A stretch of 64,000 bases of DNA from Aureibaculum flavum (GTDB taxonomy: Bacteria > Bacteroidota > Bacteroidia > Flavobacteriales > Flavobacteriaceae), in NCBI RefSeq assembly GCF_016406085.1, contig NZ_JAEHFJ010000001.1, forward strand, positions 124,001-188,000, read 5' to 3'. This document shows, piece by piece, positions 1 to 9,579 of this stretch. The translations under genes and the position numbers were made by a program. A model generated the notes under the pieces. It saw only the letters and a list, made by a program, of their open reading frames with translations. It did not search any database and was not told where the DNA came from. Each line of letters opens with the position of its first letter. Position 1 is the first letter of the stretch.

Positions 1-122
1 AATTTTAGTTTGTTGAATGTGTTTCCCAAATATACTCAATAGTATTAATTAGAATTAAAAATTTAACATAAACAGCCTAATTTTAACGATTTACGTGTCA
101 CAATTTATAAAAAATCATAAAA

Positions 123-153
123 AAAGCCTGTTTGAGATATTCAAACAGGCTTT
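123..153 (-). terminator. Intrinsic terminator after sucD
   Basis: A near-perfect hairpin with arms AAAGCCTGTTTGA and TCAAACAGGCTTT and a 5-base loop lies about 25 bases after the sucD stop codon. A-runs and T-runs on its two sides mean it could work in both directions. Bases 1-122 hold no gene that I can see. Confidence 0.85.
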
Positions 154-176
154 TATATATTTTAACTGGAATAATT

Positions 177-1055
177 TTAGAGCACTCCTAAAACTTCCGC
201 AACTTTTAATCCAATTTCAGCTGGAGAATCCACAACGTGAATACCATTTTCTGCCAAAATTTTCATTTTAGCTTGAGCAGTATCATCACTTCCTCCAACA
301 ATAGCACCTGCGTGCCCCATAGTTCTTCCTTTAGGAGCAGTTTGCCCTGCAATAAATCCGATTACCGGCTTTCTATTACCATCTGCTTTAATCCATCTCG
401 CAGCATCAGCTTCTAATTGACCTCCAATTTCACCAATCATAACTATACATTCAGTTTCATCATCATTCATCAATAATTCAACTGCCTCTTTAGTTGTTGT
501 ACCAATAATTGGATCTCCACCTATACCAATTGCTGTTGTAATACCTAAACCTTGTTTTACAACTTGATCTGCTGCCTCATAAGTTAAAGTACCTGATTTA
601 GATATAATACCTACTTTACCTTTTTTAAACACAAAGCCTGGCATAATACCTACTTTAGCTTCACCTGGAGTTATAACACCTGGACAGTTAGGGCCAATTA
701 ATCTACAATCTCTATCTTGGATATACGCCTTTACTTTTACCATATCTGCAACAGGAATTCCTTCCGTAATACAAATAATTACTTTTATTCCCGCTTCGGC
801 AGCTTCCATAATTGCGTCCGCAGCAAAAGCTGGCGGTACAAAAATGATACTGGTATCAGCATTTGCTTTTGCGACTGCTTCTGAAACTGTATTATAAACA
901 GGTCTATCTAAATGTTTTTGCCCTCCTTTACCTGGAGTTACACCACCAACTACATTGGTACCATATTCTATCATTTGAGTAGCATGAAATGTACCCTCAC
1001 TACCTGTAAATCCTTGGACAATTACTTTTGAATCTTTATTTACTAAAACGCTCAT
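177..1055 (-). CDS. sucD: Succinate--CoA ligase, ADP-forming, alpha subunit
   Basis: TCA-cycle enzyme that interconverts succinyl-CoA and succinate with formation of ATP or GTP, acting as a complex with SucB in the cytoplasm. The 292-residue length is normal for the family. The N-terminal CoA-binding fold carries the [10 protein letters not shown] motif near residues 16-25, and the phosphorylated histidine sits in GHAGAI at about residue 248. sucB is not adjacent in this window. The gene has its own -7 box at 1108-1115 and a strong terminator, so it is probably transcribed separately from the lpx block upstream. Confidence 0.97.
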   Translation of the reverse strand: MSVLVNKDSKVIVQGFTGSEGTFHATQMIEYGTNVVGGVTPGKGGQKHLDRPVYNTVSEAVAKANADTSIIFVPPAFAADAIMEAAEAGIKVIICITEGIPVADMVKVKAYIQDRDCRLIGPNCPGVITPGEAKVGIMPGFVFKKGKVGIISKSGTLTYEAADQVVKQGLGITTAIGIGGDPIIGTTTKEAVELLMNDDETECIVMIGEIGGQLEADAARWIKADGNRKPVIGFIAGQTAPKGRTMGHAGAIVGGSDDTAQAKMKILAENGIHVVDSPAEIGLKVAEVLGVL

Positions 1056-1107
1056 TTTTAGTTATTGGTTATTAATTATTATATCAATTGCTTCAAATTC
1101 TTTAACA

Positions 1108-1115
1108 CAAAAGTA
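1108..1115 (-). promoter_or_regulatory. -7 box of sucD promoter (TACTTTTG)
   Basis: Read on the minus strand, TACTTTTG fits the Bacteroidetes -7 consensus TAnnTTTG. The expected start of transcription is near 1102, about 45 bases before the sucD start codon. The -33 TTTG element is poor here, with TTTT at the expected distance. Confidence 0.5.
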
Positions 1116-1148
1116 ATTCTTACAACTAACTTTAAAAAATTATTAGGA

Positions 1149-2084
1149 TTAAATATTATTTACTTTACTAATTAGTTCGGGTAACAACCTTATTCCTGCC
1201 AATTCTCTGTATTTCTTCCTTGCCTCGTCACATGGTGATCCAAAATAAGATTTACCACCTTCTAAATCTCCGCCCACACCAGATTGTGCATAAACAATTG
1301 CTTTCTTCCCTATAGTAATTCCACTAATAACACCTACTTGGCCCCATAAGGTAACTTCATCTTCTAAAACAGTACAACCTGCTATACCAACATGCGAAGC
1401 TATCAAACACTTTTTTCCAATTACAGTGTCATGTGCAATTTGAACCTGATTATCAATTTTTGTTCCTTCCTTGATATGTGTATTACCTGTAACCCCTCTA
1501 TCAATGGTACATGAAGCTCCAATATCTACATTATCTTCAATAATTATACTTCCACAGGATATTAATTTATCAAATCCCGTTTCCCTATTTTTATAATAAA
1601 ATGCATCTGAACCCAAAATAGTACCCGCATGTATAGTAACGTTATTACCAATAGTACAACCGTCATAAATGACAACATTGGGATGGATAAGGCAGTTTTT
1701 ACCAATTATTACATTATTACCTAAAAACACATTCGGTTGAATAATTGTTCCCTCACCTATTACTGCCGTTTCTGAAATAGCTTTATCTGCTTTTTGAAAA
1801 GGATTAAAATATTTGGCAAGCTTACTGAAGTCGCGAAAAGGATCGTCAGATATCAATAACGCTTTTCCTTCTGGACAAGCGACATTTTTATTAATTAAAA
1901 CTACGGATGCCGCAGAATTTAATGCCTTATCATAATATTTAGGATGGTCTACAAATACAATGTCACCTTCTTCAACAACATGAATTTCATTCATTCCTAA
2001 AATAGGAAAATTAGAATCACCAACAAACTCACTATTAATGATTTGTGATATTTCTTTTAAAGTATAAGTTTTAGAGAATTTCAT
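1149..2084 (-). CDS. LpxD-like UDP-3-O-acylglucosamine N-acyltransferase (second copy)
   Basis: A 311-residue protein with an N-terminal LpxD-type uridine-binding domain (about residues 5-100) followed by left-handed beta-helix hexapeptide repeats (about 105-270). The likely catalytic histidine is in IAHDTVIG. It is a paralogue of the lpxD at 5443-6486, shorter and more diverged, and lies at the other end of the same gene block. By family it should transfer a 3-hydroxyacyl chain to a sugar amine in lipid A or a related surface glycan; its exact substrate cannot be read from sequence. It follows the lipoprotein gene by 9 bases, suggesting cotranscription. Confidence 0.85.
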   Translation of the reverse strand: MKFSKTYTLKEISQIINSEFVGDSNFPILGMNEIHVVEEGDIVFVDHPKYYDKALNSAASVVLINKNVACPEGKALLISDDPFRDFSKLAKYFNPFQKADKAISETAVIGEGTIIQPNVFLGNNVIIGKNCLIHPNVVIYDGCTIGNNVTIHAGTILGSDAFYYKNRETGFDKLISCGSIIIEDNVDIGASCTIDRGVTGNTHIKEGTKIDNQVQIAHDTVIGKKCLIASHVGIAGCTVLEDEVTLWGQVGVISGITIGKKAIVYAQSGVGGDLEGGKSYFGSPCDEARKKYRELAGIRLLPELISKVNNI

Positions 2085-2093
2085 GTGAAAAAT

Positions 2094-2687
2094 TTAATTC
2101 ATCAGTTTAAAAGAACCTATTATACCTTCAAAGGTTTCCTCATATTTATTCAGTTTCTCTAATAAAGTCCATGTCATAATCATATATACATTTTCTTTAC
2201 CTTCAACATATCCCATAACATACCCAATATCTTGACCATCCAAACTTCCCTTCATCATAATCTGTCTTGCATCTAAACCTCCAATTTCTGTCAAATTATA
2301 AGGAATGACTTGTTTATTTGTCAAGCCCTCTGTAATAAAATTTGTTTGAGCTCTGCTATAATTATCAATAAAAGGTATGGCTTCATCATACTCATTATAC
2401 TCCTTAAAAGAATCAATGAAGTCTTGCTTATTTTCGTAAATAACAATCGTATACGTTTCCTTAAATATATTGGCGTATTGCAAAGAAGCATCATCATTCA
2501 AATTACTTAACGTCTTCATGTAACTTGGTAAAGATAATTCGAACAAACTATCAGTTACGACCTCATTATATTCAGAAGGGTCTAATTTTTCTACTGTAGC
2601 ATTTGAACCTGCATTGACAACGCCTTTTATTATCTCTTTACAAGAAAACAAACTCAATAATATAAAAACGACAACTAATTTCTTCAT
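2094..2687 (-). CDS. Hypothetical lipoprotein
   Basis: A 197-residue protein whose first 16 residues form a lipoprotein signal peptide with the lipobox LSLFSC, so it is probably anchored in the outer or inner membrane. The mature part is soluble-looking and I recognise no domain. It lies 5 bases after efp and 9 bases before the second lpxD-like gene, so it is probably cotranscribed with lipid A genes. Function unknown. Confidence 0.8.
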   Translation of the reverse strand: MKKLVVVFILLSLFSCKEIIKGVVNAGSNATVEKLDPSEYNEVVTDSLFELSLPSYMKTLSNLNDDASLQYANIFKETYTIVIYENKQDFIDSFKEYNEYDEAIPFIDNYSRAQTNFITEGLTNKQVIPYNLTEIGGLDARQIMMKGSLDGQDIGYVMGYVEGKENVYMIMTWTLLEKLNKYEETFEGIIGSFKLMN

Positions 2688-2692
2688 GCTTC

Positions 2693-3262
2693 TTAATTCG
2701 TCACTCTTTCTTGATAGGTACCTTTATCTGTTTCAATTTTTATTTTGTCTCCTTCATTAATAAATAAAGGAACGTTTACACTTGCTCCGGTCTCTACAGT
2801 TGCTGGTTTTGTAGCATTGGTAGCCGTATTACCTTTCACACCAGGTTCTGTTTGAGTAACCTCTAATATAACACTTGCTGGCATCTCTACTGAAAGTGGT
2901 AATTCATCTTCTGCACGAACTACAATTGTTACTGTTTCTCCTTCTTTCATCAAATCGGGACTGTCTAAAATATCTTTTTGAAGAGCAATTTGAGAATAAT
3001 CATCATTGTTCATAAAATGATATGTAGTATCTCCCTCTCTATATAGATATTGATATTTACGCGTTTCTACACGTACTTCTTCTATTTTATGTCCAGCAGA
3101 AAAGGTGTTATCCAACGTTCTTCCAGTGGTTAAACTTTTCATTTTAGTTCGCACAAAAGCAGGGCCTTTACCTGGTTTTACGTGTTGAAATTCTGTTATT
3201 TTAAAAGTATCATTATTATATACGATACATAATCCTTTTTTTATATCTGATGTAGTTGCCAT
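2693..3262 (-). CDS. efp: Elongation factor P
   Basis: Translation factor that binds between the P and E sites of the ribosome and relieves stalling on polyproline stretches. The 189-residue protein has the three expected beta-barrel domains. The loop that reaches the peptidyl-transferase centre is KPGKGPAFVR, with the tip lysine at about residue 32. It ends in the conserved TGASVNVPLFINEGDKIKI region and YQERV tail. It lies 8 bases after lpxA in the lipid A block. Confidence 0.97.
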   Translation of the reverse strand: MATTSDIKKGLCIVYNNDTFKITEFQHVKPGKGPAFVRTKMKSLTTGRTLDNTFSAGHKIEEVRVETRKYQYLYREGDTTYHFMNNDDYSQIALQKDILDSPDLMKEGETVTIVVRAEDELPLSVEMPASVILEVTQTEPGVKGNTATNATKPATVETGASVNVPLFINEGDKIKIETDKGTYQERVTN

Positions 3263-3270
3263 AAATTTTA

Positions 3271-4056
3271 TTAATTATTACTAAAATATCCCTTCATAAT
3301 TCCACGTTGAGAATCTCTTATAAATTGAAGAATCTCATCTCTTTCTGGGGTTGCTTCCATTTCTGCCTCAATAATTTGAGCCCCTTGCGAATTATTATAA
3401 TTTTTTTGATATAATATTCTATAAATATTCTGAATTTCTCTAATTTTTTCTGAACTAAAACCTCTTCGACGTAGTCCTACAGAATTTATACCAACATAAG
3501 AAAGAGGTTCTCTTGCTGCCTTTACAAAAGGAGGAACGTCTTTACGAACTAACGATCCACCAGTAACAAAAGCATGTTGACCAACAGAAACAAATTGATG
3601 TACTGCAACCAACCCTGCCAATATCACATTATCACCTATAGTAACATGACCTGCTAATGTAGAATTATTAGAAAAGATACAGTTATCGCCGATCAAACAA
3701 TCATGAGCAATATGGCAATATGCCATAATTAAACAATTTTCACCTATAACCGTTTTCATTCTATCAGATGTACCTTTATTAATGGTAGCACATTCTCTAA
3801 TTGTAGTATTGTCACCAATAACTACGGTAGTTTCCTCTCCTTGATACTTTAAATCTTGTGGAATTGCAGAGATTACTGAACCTGGAAAAATATTACAATT
3901 TTTTCCAATTCTGGCTCCTTCCATAATAGTGACATTTGAACCAATCCATGTTCCGGAACCAATTGTAACATTATTATGAATAGTTGTAAAAGGTTCTACA
4001 ACAACATTTTTGGCAATTTTAGCCCCTGGATGAATATAAGCGAGTGGTTGGTTCAT
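3271..4056 (-). CDS. lpxA: Acyl-ACP--UDP-N-acetylglucosamine O-acyltransferase
   Basis: First enzyme of lipid A synthesis, moving a 3-hydroxyacyl chain from acyl carrier protein to the 3-OH of UDP-GlcNAc. At 261 residues it has the normal length. It shows hexapeptide-repeat beta-helix (about residues 5-190), a catalytic histidine in IAHDCLIG, and a C-terminal helical domain with GINSVGLRRRGFS. Only 2 bases separate it from the lpxC-fabZ stop codon, and efp follows 8 bases later. Confidence 0.96.
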   Translation of the reverse strand: MNQPLAYIHPGAKIAKNVVVEPFTTIHNNVTIGSGTWIGSNVTIMEGARIGKNCNIFPGSVISAIPQDLKYQGEETTVVIGDNTTIRECATINKGTSDRMKTVIGENCLIMAYCHIAHDCLIGDNCIFSNNSTLAGHVTIGDNVILAGLVAVHQFVSVGQHAFVTGGSLVRKDVPPFVKAAREPLSYVGINSVGLRRRGFSSEKIREIQNIYRILYQKNYNNSQGAQIIEAEMEATPERDEILQFIRDSQRGIMKGYFSNN

Positions 4057-4058
4057 AA

Positions 4059-5453
4059 TTACTCCGTTCTTTTTACAATTTGTGCCATAAGTTGTGCTTC
4101 TACTACTAATTTATTATTAGCATATCCATAGGCTTGCATATGGCAAATACCTCTTCGTATTGGTGAAATTAGTTCTGCTTTAAATATAAGTGTATCTCCT
4201 GGTAATACTTTTCGTTTGAATTTAACATTATCCATTTTCATGAAATATGTTAAATAGTTCTCAGGATCAGGCACTGTGCTTAACACTAAAATACCACCTG
4301 TTTGAGCCATAGCCTCAATTTGTAACACTCCTGGCATTACTGGTGCTCCCGGAAAATGTCCCACAAAAAAATGCTCATTCATTGTAACATTCTTTACACC
4401 AACTACTGTTTTATCAGTCAATTCTAAAATCCTATCTATTAATAAAAATGGTGGCCTATGAGGTAAAATATCCATTATTTGATGAATATCCATCAAAGGC
4501 GGCTCATTTAGATCAAATTTAGGAACATTATTTCGTTTTTCAATTTTAATAATTTTTGATAGTTTCTTAGCAAACTGGGTATTTACGCCATGCCCTGGTT
4601 TGTTTGCTATAACCTTACCTCTTATTTTTACACCAACCAAAGCTAAATCGCCTATGACGTCTAAAAGTTTATGTCTTGCGGCTTCATTTGGATAATGTAA
4701 GGTCAAATTATCAAGAATTCCATTAGGTTTAATAGCTATTGCTTCTTTATTAAATGCCTTTCTTAATTTTTCCATTGTTTCAGGAGAAATTTCATTATCA
4801 ACATAGACAATAGCATTATTTAAATCGCCTCCTTTAATTAAATTGTTATCTAATAACATTTCAATTTCATGTAAGAAACTAAAAGTTCTTGCAGAAGATA
4901 TCTCCGCTTTAAAGTCCGTTATTTTCTTTAAAGTTGCATTTTGAGTTCCTAAAACCTTAGTCCCAAAATCAACCATCGCAGTAACCTCATAATGATCTGC
5001 TGGCATTAAAATAATCTCACTACCTGTAGTTTCATCCTTATATGAAACTATATCTTTTACTATATACTCTTCAACTTCAGCCTCTTGTTCTTGTAAGCCT
5101 GCTTTTTCTAACGCTTCAATAAAAAACCAAGAAGAACCATCCATTATAGGTGGCTCTGGAGAATCTAATTCTATACAAATATTATCAATTCCCAATCCAA
5201 CAACTGCAGCTAAAACATGCTCACTTGTTTGGATTTTCACTCCATTTTTCTCAATGTTTGTACCACGTTGTGTGTCCACAACATATTCTGCTCTTGCTTC
5301 TATAACAGGACTTCCTTCTAAATCAACTCTAGTAAAAGCAAAACCATAATTTTCTGGAGCAGGTTTAAACGTTAAATTAACCTGTTTACCAGTATGAAGA
5401 CCTACACCTGAAAGTGAAATCTCTTTTTTTATTGTTTTTTGTTTATTGCTCAT
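4059..5453 (-). CDS. lpxC-fabZ: Bifunctional LpxC deacetylase / FabZ dehydratase
   Basis: A fusion of UDP-3-O-acyl-GlcNAc deacetylase (about residues 1-305) and 3-hydroxyacyl-ACP dehydratase (about 320-460), the usual arrangement in Bacteroidota. The LpxC zinc ligands lie in SEHVLAAVVG and HKLLDVIGD, with the GHGVNTQF catalytic histidine later. The FabZ part has HRPPFLLIDRI and the active-site GHFPGAPVMPGVLQIE. I chose the ATG at 5453 because the protein then begins MSNKQKTIKKEISL as in relatives; an in-frame ATG at 5471 would add six residues. The gene overlaps the end of lpxD by 11 bases. Confidence 0.96.
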   Translation of the reverse strand: MSNKQKTIKKEISLSGVGLHTGKQVNLTFKPAPENYGFAFTRVDLEGSPVIEARAEYVVDTQRGTNIEKNGVKIQTSEHVLAAVVGLGIDNICIELDSPEPPIMDGSSWFFIEALEKAGLQEQEAEVEEYIVKDIVSYKDETTGSEIILMPADHYEVTAMVDFGTKVLGTQNATLKKITDFKAEISSARTFSFLHEIEMLLDNNLIKGGDLNNAIVYVDNEISPETMEKLRKAFNKEAIAIKPNGILDNLTLHYPNEAARHKLLDVIGDLALVGVKIRGKVIANKPGHGVNTQFAKKLSKIIKIEKRNNVPKFDLNEPPLMDIHQIMDILPHRPPFLLIDRILELTDKTVVGVKNVTMNEHFFVGHFPGAPVMPGVLQIEAMAQTGGILVLSTVPDPENYLTYFMKMDNVKFKRKVLPGDTLIFKAELISPIRRGICHMQAYGYANNKLVVEAQLMAQIVKRTE

Positions 5454-6486
5454 TAATTTCTTTTTGTGCATTTAACATTTTTTCTAACTCATCTATTCTA
5501 TCCATTAATTTAGATAGATTTTTAAAATGTACATAAGATTTATTATAGTCTGCATAGGGTAATGCAGGACTTCCTTGTACTACTTCGTTATCTTTTAAAT
5601 TTCTACCAATGCCTGACTGAGCTTGTATACTCACGTTATCACCTATTTTAAGATGCCCAACGATACCTACTTGCCCTCCAATTTTACAATTTTTTCCAAT
5701 TTTAGTAGAACCCGCAATCCCTGTTTGAGCTGCAATTACAGTGTTCTCATCAATTTCTACATTGTGAGCAATCTGAATTTGATTGTCTAACTTCACTCCG
5801 TTTCTTATAATTGTTGATCCTAAAGTCGCTCTATCAATAGTACTCCCAGAGCCTATTTCAACGTTATCTTCAAGAATTACATTACCTGTTTGTGGAATTT
5901 TACTGTACACACCCTTCGCATCTGGGGCAAAACCGAATCCATCACAACCTATGACTACTCCAGGATGAATAATACAATGTTTACCAATTACAGTTTCAGA
6001 GTTAATCTTTGAACCAGCAAATAGCATACTTCCTTCTCCTATAGTAACATTATCACCTATAAATACATTGGGATAAATTTTGACATAGTCTTCTATAACC
6101 ACATTATTACCTATATAAGCAAACGCACCTATATATACCTCTTTACCTAGTTTGGCAGAATCACTAATAAAATTTGGTCTTTCAATACCTGTTTTATTCA
6201 ATTTTACCTGATTGTAAAACTCTAATAATTTTGAAAAAGCTTTATAAGAATCTTCAACCATAATTAAAGTTGCGTTTATATCCTTTTCAGGCACAAAACT
6301 CTTATTTACTATAGCTATCGATGCATTTGTTGAATATAAAAATGAAGTATATTTAGGATTTGACAAAAAAGTCAACGACCCTTTACCCCCCTCTTCTATT
6401 TTTGAAAGTTTATAAACTTCAACTAAAGGATTACCTTTTATCTCCCCATGAAGTATTTCTGAGATTTGCTGTGCTGTAAATTTCAT
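5443..6486 (-). CDS. lpxD: UDP-3-O-(3-hydroxyacyl)glucosamine N-acyltransferase
   Basis: Third enzyme of lipid A synthesis; it N-acylates UDP-3-O-acylglucosamine. The 347-residue length is typical. It has an N-terminal uridine-binding domain (about 1-100), a long hexapeptide beta-helix (about 105-310), the catalytic histidine in IAHNVEID, and a short C-terminal helix. It is the first gene of the block lpxD, lpxC-fabZ, lpxA, efp, lipoprotein, lpxD-like. A TATTTTTG -7-like box ends just 6 bases before its ATG. Confidence 0.96.
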   Translation of the reverse strand: MKFTAQQISEILHGEIKGNPLVEVYKLSKIEEGGKGSLTFLSNPKYTSFLYSTNASIAIVNKSFVPEKDINATLIMVEDSYKAFSKLLEFYNQVKLNKTGIERPNFISDSAKLGKEVYIGAFAYIGNNVVIEDYVKIYPNVFIGDNVTIGEGSMLFAGSKINSETVIGKHCIIHPGVVIGCDGFGFAPDAKGVYSKIPQTGNVILEDNVEIGSGSTIDRATLGSTIIRNGVKLDNQIQIAHNVEIDENTVIAAQTGIAGSTKIGKNCKIGGQVGIVGHLKIGDNVSIQAQSGIGRNLKDNEVVQGSPALPYADYNKSYVHFKNLSKLMDRIDELEKMLNAQKEINEQ

Positions 6487-6491
6487 TGTTG

Positions 6492-6499
6492 CAAAAATA
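6492..6499 (-). promoter_or_regulatory. Possible -7 box before lpxD (TATTTTTG)
   Basis: On the minus strand TATTTTTG fits TAnnTTTG. If used, transcription would start almost at the lpxD ATG, giving a leaderless or nearly leaderless transcript. No clear -33 TTTG is seen 19 bases upstream, and the region is A/T rich, so this may be chance. Confidence 0.3.
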
Positions 6500-6555
6500 T
6501 AAAAAAAGATTAACGATATGCTAAATATAAATTATGTTTTCAGTTTAATACAAAA

Positions 6556-7794
6556 CTACGATTTGGGGTAATAGACAAAATGTTTAATTACCGGCTTGGT
6601 TAACGCCAATAAATTCATATGGTCAGAAGCATCTGTCAAATCTTTTATTTGCCCATTTTTATACAAAATACTTATAGAATCGTGATGTAAATAATAAGCT
6701 TGATTTTTAATGATACCTGTATCTGTAAAATAATGTTTTTCACATGTACCAGATGTACTCACTAATGTAACTTTTTCTTTTATAAGCTGAAGTTGTTCCT
6801 CAGAAAATTCATCATCTTGAATGATAATTTTGGGTAATTTTCTATCCAAAATTGAAGTACATAAAGATGATAAAATGAAATCTTCATTACCTCTCCATTC
6901 CTTTAAAGCCATAATTACATCGTAGTCATCAATCTGTGAAAAGTAGTTAAGTTTACTTTCATCAAATTTCATATTTTCATCAGCCTCTAAAAAAAACTTT
7001 AACGGCTTGCTACAGGGTAAAATTGTACCGTTTAAAATTAAACTCTTAGCTCTTTTTAATATTTTAACCAACAAGTAATCAGCAACTAAACTTGTCTTAT
7101 GTAAATAAACCATCCAATACATTAAACGTCTAGCTACTATAAATTTTTCTACTGAATAAATGCCTTTTTCTTCTACAACCAAATTATCATCTACAACGGT
7201 TAACATAGAGATTATTCTTTCAGAATTGATATTCCCTTCTGTTACTCCTGTATAAAAACTATCGCGTTTTAAATAGTCCAATCTATCGACATCTAGCTGA
7301 CTAGAAATTAACTGATGTAAAAATTTTCTATGGTAATTTCCTTTAAATATTTTAATAGCTAAACTCAACTTTCCTTGAAACTCATAATTGAGTTTCTCCA
7401 TAAAAATTATAGAAATGTCTTCGTGCTTAATACTTGTTACCAAACTATGCTCTAAGGTATGAGAAAAAGGACCATGACCAATATCGTGCAATAAAATGGC
7501 AATTAGAAGTGCCTCTTCTTCCTCTTTAGAAATGGCAATAGCTTTATTTTTTAATATAGTTATCGTTTTATCCATCAAGTGCATTGCTCCTATAGCATGT
7601 TCAAAACGCGTATGATGTGCCCCGGGATAAACATAAGATGACAAACCCATTTGAGAAATCCGTCTTAACCTCTGAAAATAAGGATGTTCAATAATATCAA
7701 AAATTAATTCACTCGGAATGTTTATAAATCCGTAAATTGGGTCGTTAAAAATTTTAAATTTGTTCAATTGAATTTTTTTAAAATTACAACACAA
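6556..7794 (-). CDS. HD-domain phosphohydrolase
   Basis: A 412-residue protein of the HD superfamily close to dNTP triphosphohydrolase-like proteins. Metal-binding residues appear as HHTRFEHAIG near residues 60-69 and LLHDIGHGPFSH near residues 101-112. Its substrate is not known from sequence. No ATG fits: the longest frame begins with TTG at 7794, and a second TTG at 7767 would give an N-terminus (NKFKIFNDPIYGF) that resembles relatives better. It is divergent from porX, 37 bases away, an arrangement seen in many Flavobacteriaceae. Confidence 0.88.
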   Translation of the reverse strand: MCCNFKKIQLNKFKIFNDPIYGFINIPSELIFDIIEHPYFQRLRRISQMGLSSYVYPGAHHTRFEHAIGAMHLMDKTITILKNKAIAISKEEEEALLIAILLHDIGHGPFSHTLEHSLVTSIKHEDISIIFMEKLNYEFQGKLSLAIKIFKGNYHRKFLHQLISSQLDVDRLDYLKRDSFYTGVTEGNINSERIISMLTVVDDNLVVEEKGIYSVEKFIVARRLMYWMVYLHKTSLVADYLLVKILKRAKSLILNGTILPCSKPLKFFLEADENMKFDESKLNYFSQIDDYDVIMALKEWRGNEDFILSSLCTSILDRKLPKIIIQDDEFSEEQLQLIKEKVTLVSTSGTCEKHYFTDTGIIKNQAYYLHHDSISILYKNGQIKDLTDASDHMNLLALTKPVIKHFVYYPKS

Positions 7795-7831
7795 AAATAG
7801 ACGTTTAATATTTAATCATTATATAAAAGGA

Positions 7832-9376
7832 ATGAATGCAATCAAAATACTTTGGGTAGACGATGAAATTGAATTATTAAAACCACACTTATTATTTTTA
7901 GAGAAGAAAAATTATGACGTAAGTACATGTAATAATGGTGCTGAAGCTATTGAATGTGTAGATGATGGCAATTTTGATGTTGTTTTTTTAGATGAAAACA
8001 TGCCCGGTTTATCTGGAATTGAAACGCTTACTAAGATAAAAGCAAAATTACCAAACCTTCCAATTGTAATGATTACAAAAAGTGAAGAAGAGTATATTAT
8101 GGAAGAGGCTATTGGCTCTAAAATAGCTGATTACTTGATAAAACCGGTAAACCCGAATCAAATATTATTGAGTTTAAAGAAAAATTTGGACCATTCGCGA
8201 TTGGTTTCTGAAAAAACCACTTCTACTTACCAACAAGAATTTAGGCAAATATCTCTAGACCTGGCTATGGTAAATACTTATGATGAGTGGATTGACCTGT
8301 ATAAAAAGTTAGTTCATTGGGAAATTCAATTGGAGTCAATTGATGACCCAGGAATGATTGAGATACTTGAAAGTCAGAAAGAAGAAGCAAATTCTCAATT
8401 CTTTAAATTTATTCAGAAAAATTACCAAGGATGGTTTGAAGGTGAAGAAAAGCCTTTGCTTTCACATAATTTATTTGAGGAAATTATAGTTCCTCAAATA
8501 AAAAAAGAAAAAACTTTACTAATAGTTATTGATAATTTACGTTTCGATCAATTACGTGTATTAGAACCCATCATTAATAATTATTATAAGAAAGAGGAAG
8601 AAATTTCTTTTTTCAGTATCTTACCTACTGCGACACAATATGCTAGAAACGCAATATTCTCAGGGTTAACCCCTTTAGAAATGTCTAAGAAACATCCTAA
8701 CTATTGGAAAAATGATACGGATGAAGGAGGAAAAAATCTATTTGAAAATGAATTTTTAGAAGCTCAACTGAAACGTTTAAAATTAGACATTAAGCATGAG
8801 TACTTTAAGATTACAAGCATGCCAAAAGGACGTGACTTAGCCGCAAATTTCAAATCAATAAAAGACAATGACTTAACCGTTATTGTGTATAACTTTGTTG
8901 ACATGCTCTCGCACTCTCGAACTGAAATGGAAATGATAAAAGAGTTAGCCAGTGATGATAAAGCATATCGCTCTTTAACCTTAAGTTGGTTTAAAAACTC
9001 TCCATTATTAGAAATGATTCAAAAAGCCCAAGAATACGGTCTTAAATTAATCATTACTACAGATCATGGAACCATAAACACTAAAAAACCCTCAAAAATT
9101 GTTGGCGAAAAAAGTATCAGTTCAAATTTACGTTACAAAACAGGAAGAAGCTTAACGTATACGGATAAAGAAGTTTACGCGGTAAAAAACCCAGAAGACA
9201 TCCAGTTACCTTCAATTCACATGAGTAGTTCTTTTGTTTTTGCCAAAGAAGACTACTTCTTCGCTTATCCTAATAATTACAATCATTTTGTCAAATACTA
9301 TAAAAACACATATCAACATGGAGGTGTTAGTTTAGAAGAAATGATTATACCTTGTATAATAATGGACCCAAAGTAA
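7832..9376 (+). CDS. porX: PorX, response regulator with PglZ phosphatase domain
   Basis: Regulator of the type IX secretion system and gliding machinery. The N-terminal receiver domain (about 1-125) has acidic residues in WVDDE, the phospho-acceptor aspartate in VFLDENMPG and the lysine in LIKPVNP. A helical linker is followed by a PglZ alkaline-phosphatase-like domain (about 225-510) with VIDNLRFDQ, the threonine of PTATQYARN and TTDHGT. PorX homologues act with the kinase PorY and the sigma factor SigP, and the PglZ domain has zinc-dependent phosphodiesterase activity. The partner genes are not in this window. It is followed by a strong hairpin terminator. Confidence 0.93.
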   Translation: MNAIKILWVDDEIELLKPHLLFLEKKNYDVSTCNNGAEAIECVDDGNFDVVFLDENMPGLSGIETLTKIKAKLPNLPIVMITKSEEEYIMEEAIGSKIADYLIKPVNPNQILLSLKKNLDHSRLVSEKTTSTYQQEFRQISLDLAMVNTYDEWIDLYKKLVHWEIQLESIDDPGMIEILESQKEEANSQFFKFIQKNYQGWFEGEEKPLLSHNLFEEIIVPQIKKEKTLLIVIDNLRFDQLRVLEPIINNYYKKEEEISFFSILPTATQYARNAIFSGLTPLEMSKKHPNYWKNDTDEGGKNLFENEFLEAQLKRLKLDIKHEYFKITSMPKGRDLAANFKSIKDNDLTVIVYNFVDMLSHSRTEMEMIKELASDDKAYRSLTLSWFKNSPLLEMIQKAQEYGLKLIITTDHGTINTKKPSKIVGEKSISSNLRYKTGRSLTYTDKEVYAVKNPEDIQLPSIHMSSSFVFAKEDYFFAYPNNYNHFVKYYKNTYQHGGVSLEEMIIPCIIMDPK

Positions 9377-9399
9377 TTATTGACCTTTATCAGTATAAT

Positions 9400-9440
9400 A
9401 AGCCCTCTAATTTTAATTAAAAAATAATATTAGAGGGCTT
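9400..9440 (+). terminator. Hairpin terminator after porX
   Basis: Perfect 12-base arms AAGCCCTCTAAT and ATTAGAGGGCTT enclose an A/T-rich loop of 17 bases, 24 bases after the porX stop. The following T-run is short. Confidence 0.75.
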
Positions 9441-9579
9441 ATCATTATTAATTCTTTTATAAACCTGATAAAAATCAGTAATTATTAACAAATATTCTGT
9501 CTTTGTTATCAAATTTTGAATAATTCTTAACAATTATTCGTTATAAAATCCCCAAATTTGTGCTCTAATTTTACAATAA

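Noticed and set aside
1149-2084. The second lpxD-like gene as a pseudogene or assembly duplicate of lpxD.
   Set aside because: It is full length, clearly diverged from lpxD and keeps the catalytic histidine; a second copy here is common in Flavobacteriaceae.
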